Positions 1 to 9,294 are shown, counted from the first letter of the stretch. The stretch: DNA of 64,000 bases from Kosakonia sp. SMBL-WEM22 (GCF_014490785.1 NZ_CP051488.1:4092001-4156000), one strand, 5' to 3'. Made by a program: numbers and translations. The notes: generated by a model from the sequence alone, not told the origin.

Positions 1-776
1 ATAATCTCCTCCTCTTCGCTGCAAAAGCGGCTATTAAGCATGCTCACCACTTCTGCGGGCGAGGCGACGCTGCCATCAGCAGAAAAGAGGAAACGCTCCA
101 CTACGCGCCCCTGTAAAAACTGCCGCGCTACCGCAAGGGACATCATCGCCGCGCCAACGCCGTGGCCCGAGACATCGACACAGTAAAACCCCAGGTGGTC
201 GTCTAGCTGAAAGAGGTTAAACACATCGCCGGAGACCCACGCGGAAGGCAGAAAGAGCCAGTCGGAAAAGTAGTCGTGATAGCGCAACTGATGGGCGGGC
301 AGAATCGAGTGCTGAATGCGTGCCGCCGCCTGCAGATCCTGCTCTATTTGCTGGAGTGCCTGGCTAAGCCGTGCGTTGCGTGCCGCCAGCGTCGCCTCCA
401 GCGCCAAAATGCGCGAGCCAGCATGCAGCCGCGCGCGCAGCTCGCTCTGCTCCACCGGCTTACTGAGAAAGTCATCGGCACCTGCGTCAAATCCCTGCGC
501 CAGATCGCCGGGATTTTCCCGCGCAGTGAGCAAAATCAAGTAGATATAGTGACCAAACTGACGTTCGCGAATTTCGCGGCACAGGGTTAAGCCATCCATC
601 TCCGGCATCTCCCAATCGCTTATCACCATGCTAACGGGAGAAGTCGCAAGGATCTCCAGCGCACTGACACCATTTTCCGCTTCGCTGACCACATAGCCCC
701 ACTGCGCCAGCATGCGTGAGAGCAGGCGGCGATAGATGGGCGAATCCTCGACCACAAGCACATGCTGTTGGGTCAC
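1..776 (-). CDS. Response regulator fused to PP2C/SpoIIE-type phosphatase (partial, C-terminus outside window)
   Basis: The reading frame opens at a GTG at 776 with GGAG a few bases upstream and runs off the left edge, leaving 258 N-terminal residues. Residues 1-120 are a receiver domain: acidic pair E10-D11, phosphoacceptor D54 in SDWEMPEMDG, T84 and K106 (SKPVE). Residues about 123-155 form a coiled-coil linker, followed by the start of a PP2C/SpoIIE domain (VSGDVFN near 181-187 and DVSGHGVGAAMMSL from 201). Proteins of this layout (RssB- or RsbU-like) dephosphorylate anti-sigma antagonists or similar partners when phosphorylated. The hybrid kinase encoded at 9725-12394 ends in an Hpt domain and is an obvious candidate phosphodonor, which is inference. 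The downstream gene, which would show the output, lies outside the window. Confidence 0.85.
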   Translation of the reverse strand, partial: MTQQHVLVVEDSPIYRRLLSRMLAQWGYVVSEAENGVSALEILATSPVSMVISDWEMPEMDGLTLCREIRERQFGHYIYLILLTARENPGDLAQGFDAGADDFLSKPVEQSELRARLHAGSRILALEATLAARNARLSQALQQIEQDLQAAARIQHSILPAHQLRYHDYFSDWLFLPSAWVSGDVFNLFQLDDHLGFYCVDVSGHGVGAAMMSLAVARQFLQGRVVERFLFSADGSVASPAEVVSMLNSRFCSEEEEI

Positions 777-785
777 GGCGGCTCC

Positions 786-1706
786 TTATAAAGGTAAAAA
801 CCAGATCAGGCTGACGGTTCCTTCGCGGAATTTGCCATTCCCGCTCTTATGGCCGGGGTAGCGCGTGCCGGCAAAGTTGGCGTACTGCAACGAGAAAGAA
901 CCCGGCGTGTAGCCCGCATAACCAAAGCTGTAGCTGTAATCGCCATTCCACGGCTGCTGCTGGCTGCGATCCGGGAACCAGAAAGCGGTAGCGCGCACAA
1001 AGAAGTGCTGCTTAAAGGTGTAACCACAGCCGCCAAGCATCACGTTTTTGTTCTGCTGAATATCGTTACTCTTCACATCGTAATAGCGCGGCACCCAGCT
1101 GTAGCCGACCTGGCAAATAATCGAATCGCCTTTATTGATCAACAGCTTATTTTCAACAGGTTTCGGCAGTGAGAATTTGTAGGCCAGCGTCACCGCCCCC
1201 TGTTCGAAATAGGTTCTGCGCTTGCTGCCCGACGTCCAGAAGTGGTTATCGCCATAGTTGCTGTAGACAAGGCTGACAGTGTTGGCATGCCAGTCGTCAT
1301 AGCCAAAGGTGTAGCGAAAATCGGTGGTGTAACGGCTGGTATCGGTCACCGGCACGCGGGTGGTGATATTGGCGAACCAGAAGCTGTAGGGGGAGTATTG
1401 CAGGCTCAGGTTAACCGTCTGATTCACTTTTCTTTTCTGCTCGGCACTACTGGAACTGTTCGGGATCGTTACCCACAGCTCTTTCAGGCCGGTACCAAAA
1501 CTGAGTGCGCCGGAAAAAGGCTTGTTGTTACCGGAAAAAAGTCGTCCCCAGCGGCTGGTAAAGACGCCGACCTGAACCGGTTCGCCATTACTGTCACGCA
1601 GCGACTCGCTCTCCGCTTCGCTCTTCTGCGCCTCACCCTTCTGCGCCGCATCCGCTGCCGGTAAGACGGCAAACAGTGCGCAAGCCAGTAAATATCTCTC
1701 CCGCAT
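786..1706 (-). CDS. Exported beta-barrel protein, probably outer membrane, function unknown
   Basis: A 306-residue protein with a signal peptide (roughly residues 1-20, ending PAADA). After a short charged linker it consists of alternating aromatic and polar strands such as TVNLSLQYSPYSFWFANI and TVSLVYSNYGDNHFW, and ends in a hydrophobic/aromatic strand (VSLIWFLPL), typical of outer-membrane barrels. It lies 9 bases upstream of the response-regulator phosphatase and 11 bases downstream of the OpgC-like gene, on the same strand, so the three probably form one operon. Its place beside an acyltransferase and opposite a polysaccharide synthase suggests a role in passage or modification of the polymer at the outer membrane, which is inference. 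I do not recognise the family with certainty. Confidence 0.75.
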   Translation of the reverse strand: MRERYLLACALFAVLPAADAAQKGEAQKSEAESESLRDSNGEPVQVGVFTSRWGRLFSGNNKPFSGALSFGTGLKELWVTIPNSSSSAEQKRKVNQTVNLSLQYSPYSFWFANITTRVPVTDTSRYTTDFRYTFGYDDWHANTVSLVYSNYGDNHFWTSGSKRRTYFEQGAVTLAYKFSLPKPVENKLLINKGDSIICQVGYSWVPRYYDVKSNDIQQNKNVMLGGCGYTFKQHFFVRATAFWFPDRSQQQPWNGDYSYSFGYAGYTPGSFSLQYANFAGTRYPGHKSGNGKFREGTVSLIWFLPL

Positions 1707-1717
1707 TCTGCCTTTCC

Positions 1718-2935
1718 TCAGTTAGGTATCCAGCGCGCACCGACATTATATTTCGCCAGCAGCCACAGCACGCCGAGCGCCGCCGCGTGAACCAGCGTGT
1801 TGACTATCCACGCCTGCCGCCAGAGATCGAAAGTGACGAACTGGCTCACCGCCAGCACCACATAGACGTGCAGAATAAAGACATAGAGCGAGTGCTGACC
1901 GAGCGGGATGAGAAACCAGCCGGTAAGCTTATAGATAGGTCGCCAGCACCAGCTCAACAGCAGATAGACTGTCACCATCAGGCTGATATCATTCAGCACC
2001 CGCACCGGGCCAAGACCGTTTTTCGCCGCCCAGGTGTGGTAAAAGGCGTTGAAATCCGCCGGTGGGATCACGTGCATCAACAGCTGCGGCGGCATAAAGG
2101 GGTTAGTGTGGTTCTGGGCAACGAACCCCAGGATCAACGCAACGATCACCAGCGTCACAATCACCACTTTGCCCGGCGGCGTGCGCGCCAGCGACAGCAG
2201 CTCGGCTTTGTACCAGCCGCAGCTCATGCCGAGGACGAAAATAAATTGCCAGGCGAGCAGCGGAAAGGCGAACTCAAACTCGGAGACCGTCACCCGAACC
2301 GGCCAGCGCTGCCAGCAGCCATACACCAGCAGGGAGAAGCTCAATAACCACCACACTCTGCCCTGCTTAAGCAGCGCCAAAAAGAGCGGGCTTAAGAGCA
2401 GCAGGAAAATATAGAGGCCCAGGATTTGCGTCTGGTGCGGCCCGATTTGCAAATAGAGCACGATGTTAAACCATGTCTCTTTTATTTGCGGCGTCACCGG
2501 ATAAAGCGACCACGATGTTCCAGAAAATCGGTCGGTAAAGTGGGTCACTTCAAACACATTTAAAAAAGGTAAAAAACCAAGTAACAGTATCGACAATATG
2601 ATGATGATATTAACGCGATATATTTTCCACGCCCGCAGATATAATCCCCAGCAAATCGTTAATAACGCCGCTTTTTGCAGCCGCGCCCGATTAAGCATTC
2701 CCAGCATAAACCCGGAAAGAATAACAAAGCCTTCGGCACCGGTAGTTAAGCCAAAACGCTCCCATGAAAATATATTAAATATCGACATCACTTCCGTATG
2801 CGCCACCACCATCATCACCAGCGCAATACCGCGCATTAAATCGATACGCAAATCGCGGCTACCGGCAACAGAATAGCGCCATGCCTTTGATTCTAAATTA
2901 TCTTTTTGCGTTAGCGCAGGTGCCATCTGGCTCAT
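1718..2935 (-). CDS. OpgC-family membrane acyltransferase
   Basis: About 405 residues from the ATG at 2935, which has an AGG-containing ribosome site just upstream. The frame is open to 3049, but the extra 38 residues look like upstream noise. OpgC proteins are multi-pass inner-membrane enzymes that add succinyl groups to osmoregulated periplasmic glucans. The family signature is visible near the N-terminus (RIDLMRGIALVMMVVAHTEV, then TTGAEGFVILSGFMLGMLNR), followed by about ten hydrophobic helices. E. coli OpgC is of similar length, but its gene sits with opgGH, whereas this copy lies beside a GT2 synthase and DUF3131 genes. It probably decorates the polymer made by that locus and may be a second copy in the genome. 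The substrate and acyl group are not shown by sequence. Confidence 0.85.
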   Translation of the reverse strand: MSQMAPALTQKDNLESKAWRYSVAGSRDLRIDLMRGIALVMMVVAHTEVMSIFNIFSWERFGLTTGAEGFVILSGFMLGMLNRARLQKAALLTICWGLYLRAWKIYRVNIIIILSILLLGFLPFLNVFEVTHFTDRFSGTSWSLYPVTPQIKETWFNIVLYLQIGPHQTQILGLYIFLLLLSPLFLALLKQGRVWWLLSFSLLVYGCWQRWPVRVTVSEFEFAFPLLAWQFIFVLGMSCGWYKAELLSLARTPPGKVVIVTLVIVALILGFVAQNHTNPFMPPQLLMHVIPPADFNAFYHTWAAKNGLGPVRVLNDISLMVTVYLLLSWCWRPIYKLTGWFLIPLGQHSLYVFILHVYVVLAVSQFVTFDLWRQAWIVNTLVHAAALGVLWLLAKYNVGARWIPN

Positions 2936-3231
2936 ACATTGACCTGTTAAGTGTGGCAATAAAACAACAGGGAAATTATTTAGATAGCTTAAACATGCGC
3001 ATCCGGCAATGTTAACGAAGCGAAAAGCGCAGCGGAAAAAATCATTCAAAATGATATTAAATTAACTGCAACGAATTATTCCGCGCTGCGCTTTGCTGGA
3101 AACTTTTAATCAGCGATCTACACTTACATTACTTTTTGTTTTACCGGGAAGTTATTACGCCAGGCCGCGAAACAGGTCCGCCTGGGTATTATCTGATTTC
3201 TTATTATCACGGAATAAAGATAACAACCGCT
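2936..3231. promoter_or_regulatory. AT-rich divergent intergenic region of the polysaccharide locus
   Basis: This 296-base stretch separates the divergent OpgC-like and GT2 synthase genes and is clearly richer in A and T than its GC-rich neighbours. It must carry promoters for both operons. I could not assign a convincing -10/-35 pair or operator by eye. The upstream extension of the GT2 frame begins within it at a TTG and is not thought to be translated. Confidence 0.4.
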
Positions 3232-5046
3232 ATGGGCTTCTATTTTTCCCGATTCGAAGATCGCACACCGCCCGAGCCGCTGAAAACGCCGCGCTGGGCG
3301 ATGATTACCTGGCAGATATTAGCGGTTGCGGCGCTGATTCTGGGTGCGAATTATATCTACTGGCGCTGGACGGCGTCGCTGAATATGGATGCCTTGTGGT
3401 ACGCCATTCCGCTGGTATTAGCGGAAACGCTGGCGTGGATCGGTACGGTATTGTTTACCATCAACCTGTGGAAAGAGGAGGACCCGCCGCAAGCGCCACC
3501 GCCACAGGAGATTAACGACTGCCTGAGCGCTGACGAAGCGGTCGAACCGCGCCCGGTGAAAGTGGATCTCTTTATCGCCACCTACTCCGAAGATGTCGAG
3601 CTTGTCAGGCTCTCGATCCGCGATGCGATGAAGATGGAGTACCCCTCTCGCCTTGATTACCGCGTGCATGTTCTTGATGACGGGCGTCGCCCGGAGATGA
3701 AAGCCGTCTGCGACGAAGAGGGAGTGAATTATATTACCCGGCAGACCAACATCGGCTACAAAGCGGGTAACCTGCGCAACGGTCTTGAGCAGACCGATGG
3801 CGATTTTATCGTCATTTGCGATGCCGACACCCGCGTTTTTCCAACCCTGCTCGCCCACACCCTCGGCTACTTCCGCAACCCGGATGTCGCATGGGTGCAG
3901 ACGCCGCAATGGTTTTACGATCTGCCTGCCGGGGAGAACCTCTCCCGCTGGCTGGCGCGTAAAACCGGCAAAGTGGGCTACGCCTTCGGCTGGCTGGCGC
4001 AAAAAATTGTCGGCCCGGTGACGATGGGCCGCGATCCCTTTTTTAACGATCCGCGCATGTTTTACGATGTGATCCTGCGCCGCCGTAACTGGGCCAACGC
4101 CGCCTTCTGCTGCGGTGCGGCGTCGGTGCACCGGCGTGAAGCGGTGATGCAGGCGGCGCTGCGTAGCTATGTCTGGACGGTGGAGGAGGAGATCGACCGC
4201 CATACGCGCGATATCCGCGATCCCGCCACCCGCGAAACGCTCCAGGAGGCGATGCGCCCCCATGTCGCCTTCGATACCGAACTGACGCCCTACAAATTCC
4301 ACGTCTCGGAAGATATCTACACCTCGATTCTGCTGCATGGCGATGCGGCGCGAAACTGGCGCTCGGTGATGCACCCGCGTATCGAATCAAAAATGTTATC
4401 GCCGCAGGATATGCTGACGTGGATGATCCAGCGCTTTAAGTATGCCGCCGGATCGCTGGATATTCTGTTTCACGACAATATCTTCAGCCGCCGCCGCTTT
4501 AAGCTCTCGTTGCCGCAAACCCTGATGTACGCCACTACTTTCTGGTCCTATATGGCCTGCGTCTGGAACGCCATTTTCCTGATTTCGCCGATCATCTACC
4601 TCTTTACCGGCATTCCGCCGGTGTCGGCCTGGTCGACGCCCTTTTATCTCCACTTCCTGCCCTTTTTTATCCTCTCGGAGCTGGCCTTTATGTTTGGCAC
4701 ATGGGGTATTTCCGCCTGGGATGGGCGCGCATCCTATCTCTCCTTCTTCTCGATGAATTTGCGGGCGCTGAATACGGTGCTGCGCGGGGAGCAGATCAAG
4801 TTTCACGTTACACCGAAGGAGCGCCAGACCGGGCGCTTTCTCTACCTGGTGAAACCGCAAATCGCCATCGTCCTGCTGACCCTCACCGGGCTGATTTGGG
4901 GCGGCATTCAGGTGGCGCGCGGCCAGGTGGATGATCCTTCCGGTTACGTCATCAATATCTTCTGGGGTGCCGTCAATATTGCCGCAATGTTGCCGCTGAT
5001 CCTCGCCGCCATCTGGACGCCGGACGAAGAGGAGGCGCGAACATGA
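3232..5046 (+). CDS. BcsA-like GT2 polysaccharide synthase without a PilZ domain
   Basis: 604 residues from the ATG at 3232; the frame also runs back to a TTG at 3136 without a good ribosome site. Two N-terminal membrane helices precede a processive GT2 domain with DDG at 149-151, DAD at 197-199 and catalytic SED at 359-361. Several C-terminal helices follow, and the FxVTxK gating motif of cellulose synthases is present at 524-529. The product-binding QxxRW motif is altered to QRFKY at 400-404. The chain ends after the last helices, so the c-di-GMP-binding PilZ domain of BcsA is absent. It probably polymerises a beta-linked glycan from a nucleotide sugar and extrudes it across the inner membrane. 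It is the first gene of an operon with DUF3131, kinase and GH2 genes. Product identity is unknown. Confidence 0.88.
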   Translation: MGFYFSRFEDRTPPEPLKTPRWAMITWQILAVAALILGANYIYWRWTASLNMDALWYAIPLVLAETLAWIGTVLFTINLWKEEDPPQAPPPQEINDCLSADEAVEPRPVKVDLFIATYSEDVELVRLSIRDAMKMEYPSRLDYRVHVLDDGRRPEMKAVCDEEGVNYITRQTNIGYKAGNLRNGLEQTDGDFIVICDADTRVFPTLLAHTLGYFRNPDVAWVQTPQWFYDLPAGENLSRWLARKTGKVGYAFGWLAQKIVGPVTMGRDPFFNDPRMFYDVILRRRNWANAAFCCGAASVHRREAVMQAALRSYVWTVEEEIDRHTRDIRDPATRETLQEAMRPHVAFDTELTPYKFHVSEDIYTSILLHGDAARNWRSVMHPRIESKMLSPQDMLTWMIQRFKYAAGSLDILFHDNIFSRRRFKLSLPQTLMYATTFWSYMACVWNAIFLISPIIYLFTGIPPVSAWSTPFYLHFLPFFILSELAFMFGTWGISAWDGRASYLSFFSMNLRALNTVLRGEQIKFHVTPKERQTGRFLYLVKPQIAIVLLTLTGLIWGGIQVARGQVDDPSGYVINIFWGAVNIAAMLPLILAAIWTPDEEEART

Positions 5047-6374
5047 GAACGCGCGACGCGCTGCTTTCCGCACGCAGTTACATCACTATCCTGCTCGGTT
5101 TTCTGCTCGGCTTCGCCATCGTAGTGTGGGTGGAAAAACAGATGCCGACGCGCGTTGAGAGCAGCGGCGGCATGGCGCTTAGCAAAGATTTCCCGCCGCT
5201 GCCCACTTCACGGGCGCTCACCTTTGAGGAGGCGATCTGGGCGCGCGTGGCCTGGCAATATTACGTCAACAATACGCAACCCAACGGGCTGCCAAATGCC
5301 CAGGATGGGCAGGCGTGGTTCAGCTTATGGAGCGCAGGCAGCTATCTGCTGGCGGTGATCGCCGCACAGCAGCTGCACATCCTTAGCGAAGCAGAGAGCG
5401 ACGCGCGCATCAGTAATGCGCTGGCAACCCTTGGCGGGCTGCCGCTTACGCCGCAGGGCGTGCCGGCGGCCTACTATCATGCTGATACGCTGAAAATTCT
5501 CGGCAAGCCGGAAACCTCCGCTATCGGCATGGGCCGTCTGCTGGTAGCGCTGCAAACCCTGCTCTGGCGCTCGCCGCAGCACGCAGAAGCCGTGCGCGAT
5601 CTCTTTAACCGCTGGCAGGTGGGCGCGCTTATCGTCACCAGCGGCGCAACGCAGGCCGCCGCGCCGCTGCATCACTGGGCGCTGGCAAGCGATGAGCCGC
5701 GCAACAGCTTTGGCTATCGACTTTATGCCAGCCATACGCTGCGGCTGATCGACAGCGCCGCCGGGCTGGCGGTGACCAATCCGCCGGAAGGGCAGCAGAT
5801 GATCGATATCGACGGCATTATGGTGCCCGATGAGGGGCTGCGCACGCCGTGGGGACGCCAGCCTTCGCTGATTAGCCTCCCCTATCTGTTGACCGGCCTT
5901 GAGCTGGGCTTTGATGCACAGAGCGCGGAAATCGCCTTTCGCATTATGCAGATCCAGCAGCGCCGCCACAGCCTGCGGGTGCGCAAACCGCCCATCAGTA
6001 CCGACTATGCCGAACCCGCACCGGACTTTATCAATGACCTGCCCAACCGCCAGCCTGTCGACAACGAGGCGCTACGCGATGCGCCGCCGGAGCTGACGGC
6101 GATCACCTCTACCCGCTCGGCCTTCGCCTGGTATGCCCTGTTTCGCAATAGCTGGAGCGAGGCCCTGCGCCAGCAAGCGCAGGCGCTGCAAGTGCCGGGT
6201 AAAGGGTGGCAGCGCGGGTTTAACCTCAATAACAGCGTGAACAGTGTGATTGATGCCGACACCAATGCCATTGTGCTGGAGAGCCTGGCCTATATCGCCC
6301 ACGGCCAGATGCTGTGCCTGGCCTGCTTTAATCCCGCGCCCCGTTCCCCTTCGTCAGCAGGAGCTACGCCATGA
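5043..6374 (+). CDS. DUF3131-domain protein 1, membrane-anchored
   Basis: 443 residues, starting with an ATGA overlap with the synthase stop. One N-terminal membrane segment (about residues 11-32, YITILLGFLLGFAIVVWVE) is followed by a periplasmic domain that opens with the family pattern WARVAWQYYVNNTQPNGLPN and continues with a WFSLWSAGSYLLAVIAA stretch. DUF3131 is related to the helical-barrel glycoamylase-like domains found near cyclic glucan synthases, but its chemistry is not settled. It is the most divergent of the three copies here: it lacks the longer C-terminal lysine- and tryptophan-rich segments of its neighbours. A role in trimming or transferring the growing glycan in the periplasm is inference. 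Confidence 0.8.
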   Translation: MRTRDALLSARSYITILLGFLLGFAIVVWVEKQMPTRVESSGGMALSKDFPPLPTSRALTFEEAIWARVAWQYYVNNTQPNGLPNAQDGQAWFSLWSAGSYLLAVIAAQQLHILSEAESDARISNALATLGGLPLTPQGVPAAYYHADTLKILGKPETSAIGMGRLLVALQTLLWRSPQHAEAVRDLFNRWQVGALIVTSGATQAAAPLHHWALASDEPRNSFGYRLYASHTLRLIDSAAGLAVTNPPEGQQMIDIDGIMVPDEGLRTPWGRQPSLISLPYLLTGLELGFDAQSAEIAFRIMQIQQRRHSLRVRKPPISTDYAEPAPDFINDLPNRQPVDNEALRDAPPELTAITSTRSAFAWYALFRNSWSEALRQQAQALQVPGKGWQRGFNLNNSVNSVIDADTNAIVLESLAYIAHGQMLCLACFNPAPRSPSSAGATP

Positions 6375-7915
6375 AGCTGAAAGCACTTCTCTTTTTTCCC
6401 CTCCTGGCAGGGTTTATGGCGCTGTGGATAACACTAAGCCAGGCGCGCGCTGGCGATCTTCCGGCATCGGACTACGCGCCGCGCAGCGGCAAGCTGACGG
6501 CGCAAGAGATGACAATGGCGAGAAACGCCTGGCAATACTTTGTCGCTAACTACCAGCCGACCACCGGGCTGGTCAACGCGGTAAATAAATACCCCTCCAC
6601 CACCATGTGGGATAGTGCCTCCTACCTTGCTGCGCTAACGGCGGCACGCGAACTGGGGATTATCGACAAAGCGGAGTTTGACCGGCGGATGCTCAAGATC
6701 CTCGCCACCATCAACAAGCTGGATCTGTTTCGCAATGAACTGCCCAACAAAGCCTATAACACCCTCACCGCGCAGAAGGTGAACTACACCAACAAACCGG
6801 GCGAGATTGGCTTCTCGGCGCTGGACATCGGTCGCATGCTGATCTGGCTGAAGGTGATCAAAGAGCGCTACCCGGAGTATGGCAACAGTATCGATAACAT
6901 CGTGCTGGGCTGGGATTTTAGCCATGCTGTTGACCCGTGCGGCACGCTCTACGGTGCCTATCTGGAAAACGGCCAGCCGAAGTATGTGCAGGAGGGGCGA
7001 CTCGGGTATGAAGAGTATGGCGCTGCCGGTTTCCAGCTCTGGGGCTTTAACACCTGCCAGGCGAGCCGCCCCCAGCCTTATGAGCTGGCGGAAATTTACT
7101 GCGTGCTGGTACCGTACGACACGCGCGATCCACGTGCCACCTCGCAGCACAACTATGTAGTGACCGAATCCTATCTGCTCTATGGCCTTGAGTTCGGCTT
7201 CGATAACCCGAACGATCGCAATAACAGCCCGCGCAACTACTCCCATCCGTGGATGAAAAACTTCGCCGACCGCGTCTACCAGGCGCAGGAGAACCGCTAC
7301 ACCATTACCGGCGTGCTCACCGCACGCTCCGAGCACCAGCTCGATAAAGCCCCCTACTTCGTCTACGACACGGTCTACACCGACGGCTATGACTGGAACA
7401 CCATCACCGATAAAGGGCAGTTTATGCCCAGCGCTGCCGCCGTCTCTCTGAAAGCGGCGCTCGGCATGTGGGTGCTGTGGGATTCGCCCTACACCGATCG
7501 CCTGATGAGCGCCATCGAGAACGCCAACGAAGAGGGTAAGGGTTACTACGAAGGGCTGTATGAGAATGGCGACGGCCCGATCAAAGAGTTCACCGCCAAC
7601 AACAACGGCATCATGCTCGAGGCGCTGCTGTTCAAAAAAGAGGGCAAGCTGCTGCAGTTCAACACCGATAACCCGAAAAACCGCAACTTCGCCCCATCGC
7701 TGTGGGAGAAGAAGCTGGTCGATCTGTTTGAGGAGAACAACGCCCGCCGTAACCGACCATTCCTTGAGAGCACGCCGTCGGTGAAAAACTGGTGTCAGCA
7801 GACCGGCACCACCCAGCGCACGAAACCTGCCTGCCAGGCGTGCCAGTGCGCCTCCTGTAATGCGGATGAGCCTGTGAAGCTGCCGCCGGTGACTGCGCAA
7901 TGTCTAAAACCGTAG
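6371..7915 (+). CDS. DUF3131-domain protein 2, exported
   Basis: 514 residues, overlapping the previous gene by ATGA. A signal peptide (about residues 1-27, ending SQARA) is followed by the DUF3131 fold: NAWQYFVANYQPTTGLVNAV, then TTMWDSASYLAALTAAREL, then DIGRMLIWLKVIKERYPEY. Acidic residues in the central part (WGFNTCQ, DGYDWNTITDKGQFMPSAA) and a late NANEEGKGYYEGLYENGD segment are shared with the next gene. The C-terminus carries a cysteine-rich tail (CQACQCASC) that the other copies lack and that may bind a metal or form disulfides. Probably a periplasmic glycan-processing protein working with the adjacent synthase; the activity is inferred from context only. Confidence 0.82.
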   Translation: MKLKALLFFPLLAGFMALWITLSQARAGDLPASDYAPRSGKLTAQEMTMARNAWQYFVANYQPTTGLVNAVNKYPSTTMWDSASYLAALTAARELGIIDKAEFDRRMLKILATINKLDLFRNELPNKAYNTLTAQKVNYTNKPGEIGFSALDIGRMLIWLKVIKERYPEYGNSIDNIVLGWDFSHAVDPCGTLYGAYLENGQPKYVQEGRLGYEEYGAAGFQLWGFNTCQASRPQPYELAEIYCVLVPYDTRDPRATSQHNYVVTESYLLYGLEFGFDNPNDRNNSPRNYSHPWMKNFADRVYQAQENRYTITGVLTARSEHQLDKAPYFVYDTVYTDGYDWNTITDKGQFMPSAAAVSLKAALGMWVLWDSPYTDRLMSAIENANEEGKGYYEGLYENGDGPIKEFTANNNGIMLEALLFKKEGKLLQFNTDNPKNRNFAPSLWEKKLVDLFEENNARRNRPFLESTPSVKNWCQQTGTTQRTKPACQACQCASCNADEPVKLPPVTAQCLKP

Positions 7916-9294
7916 TTCGCTGGCTGGCGATCCCTCTGCTGCTACTCGCCGCCGCCTTTGCGCTCTTTAGCGAGGGCGGCGCAGGCTGGCGCTGGCTGAC
8001 AAAAGGGGCGTGGAACACCACCGCGCGCGTCAGCAGCCTGACGCCGCAGGAGCGCGAGTGGGCCGCCATCGCCTGGCGCTACTTCGTCAACAACACCCAG
8101 CCGCAAACCGGGCTGGTCAACGGCAGCGACAAGCAGCCGCGCGTCACGCTGTGGCAGATGGGCGACACGCTAATCGCCCTGCTGGCGGCTAAAGATCTCG
8201 ATCTGGTTGATGATAAGGAGTTTGACGCGCGCCTCACCCGCCTGCTCGGCACCCTCAACCGGCTGATGCTCACCGATAGCCGAACGCCTGGCAGGCTCTA
8301 CTCCAGCCAGACGGCGACCCTCGTCGACTTTAGCGGCAAGCCGGTGAAGAGCGGCTGGTCGGCGAAAGACATGGCGCGCCTGATGCTGGCGCTGCGCCTT
8401 ACCGCCGAGCGCGCACCGCAGTACCGCGAATATCTCGACAAAGTGATCCTGCGCTGGAACTTCTGCCCGGTCATGGATGGTGAAGGCGAGCTGTGGTCAG
8501 CCTCGCTGCAAAACGGCCAGCCGGTGGTGCGCGAAGAGCTGCGCCTCGGCGAGAGCGAATATGCCGCCAGCGCCTTTCGCCTGTGGGGTTTTCCGGCCGG
8601 GAAAGCGCTCACGCCGCCGTCGAAAAACGTCATCATCTACCAGCGCAGCCTGCCGGTGGATGCCCGCGATCCGCGCACCACCTGGCAGCCATCGATCCTC
8701 TCGACGGTGCCAGCGATGCTGCCGGGGCTGGAGTTTGGCTGGCAGCCACCGGGATTGAGTGACGAGGTGCAAACCCTGCTGCGCGATCGGGCGCAGGGCG
8801 TCTGGCTGACGCAGAAAACGCGCTGGGAAAAGGAGAAGACCCTCACCGCCCGTGCCGACTTCACTCTCGCGCAGGCACCGTGGCACGTGGAGGATAGCGT
8901 CTGGGGCAATGGCTATGCATGGAACACCCTCGGCGATGACGGGAAATATTACCCGCGGCTGGCGCAGGTGACGACCAAAGCGGTGTTTACGCTCTGGGTG
9001 TTGTGGGACACCGCCTACACCAACGCCTTGATGGCAGTGACGGAACACCTGAACGATCCCGAACGCGGCTGGTTTGAGGGGCGCGTTGAAGCAACAGGCG
9101 ATATCAACAAAATGGTAACGCTCTCCACCAACGCGATGGTGCTGGAGGCGCTGCTCTACAAAGCCAACGGCGGGCCGCTCTTTCGCGACGGCTTAATCGA
9201 TGATGAGAGCTATTTCGTGCGCCGCACGACAGATGAATTTAACAAACCCGGCCTCTGCCTGCCGGGCGAACGCACCCCGAGGGCCGCGCCATGA
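7900..9294 (+). CDS. DUF3131-domain protein 3, membrane-anchored
   Basis: 464 residues, overlapping the preceding gene by 16 bases, so translation is probably coupled. It has an N-terminal hydrophobic helix (WLAIPLLLLAAAFALF, about residues 8-23) that may act as an uncleaved anchor. The body matches DUF3131 protein 2 along its length: AWRYFVNNTQPQTGLVNGSD, VTLWQMGDTLIALLAAKDLD, then YAWNTLGDDGKYYPRLAQV and NDPERGWFEGRVE. It lacks the cysteine-rich tail. The three copies have clearly diverged, which argues for separate roles rather than recent duplication. Function as for the others: a proposed glycan-processing or transfer enzyme in the periplasm. Confidence 0.82.
   Translation: MSKTVVRWLAIPLLLLAAAFALFSEGGAGWRWLTKGAWNTTARVSSLTPQEREWAAIAWRYFVNNTQPQTGLVNGSDKQPRVTLWQMGDTLIALLAAKDLDLVDDKEFDARLTRLLGTLNRLMLTDSRTPGRLYSSQTATLVDFSGKPVKSGWSAKDMARLMLALRLTAERAPQYREYLDKVILRWNFCPVMDGEGELWSASLQNGQPVVREELRLGESEYAASAFRLWGFPAGKALTPPSKNVIIYQRSLPVDARDPRTTWQPSILSTVPAMLPGLEFGWQPPGLSDEVQTLLRDRAQGVWLTQKTRWEKEKTLTARADFTLAQAPWHVEDSVWGNGYAWNTLGDDGKYYPRLAQVTTKAVFTLWVLWDTAYTNALMAVTEHLNDPERGWFEGRVEATGDINKMVTLSTNAMVLEALLYKANGGPLFRDGLIDDESYFVRRTTDEFNKPGLCLPGERTPRAAP

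Noticed and set aside
3232..5046. Calling this gene bcsA, cellulose synthase
   Set aside because: The PilZ domain is missing, QxxRW is changed, and no bcsB, bcsZ or bcsC is nearby. Only the family level is supported.
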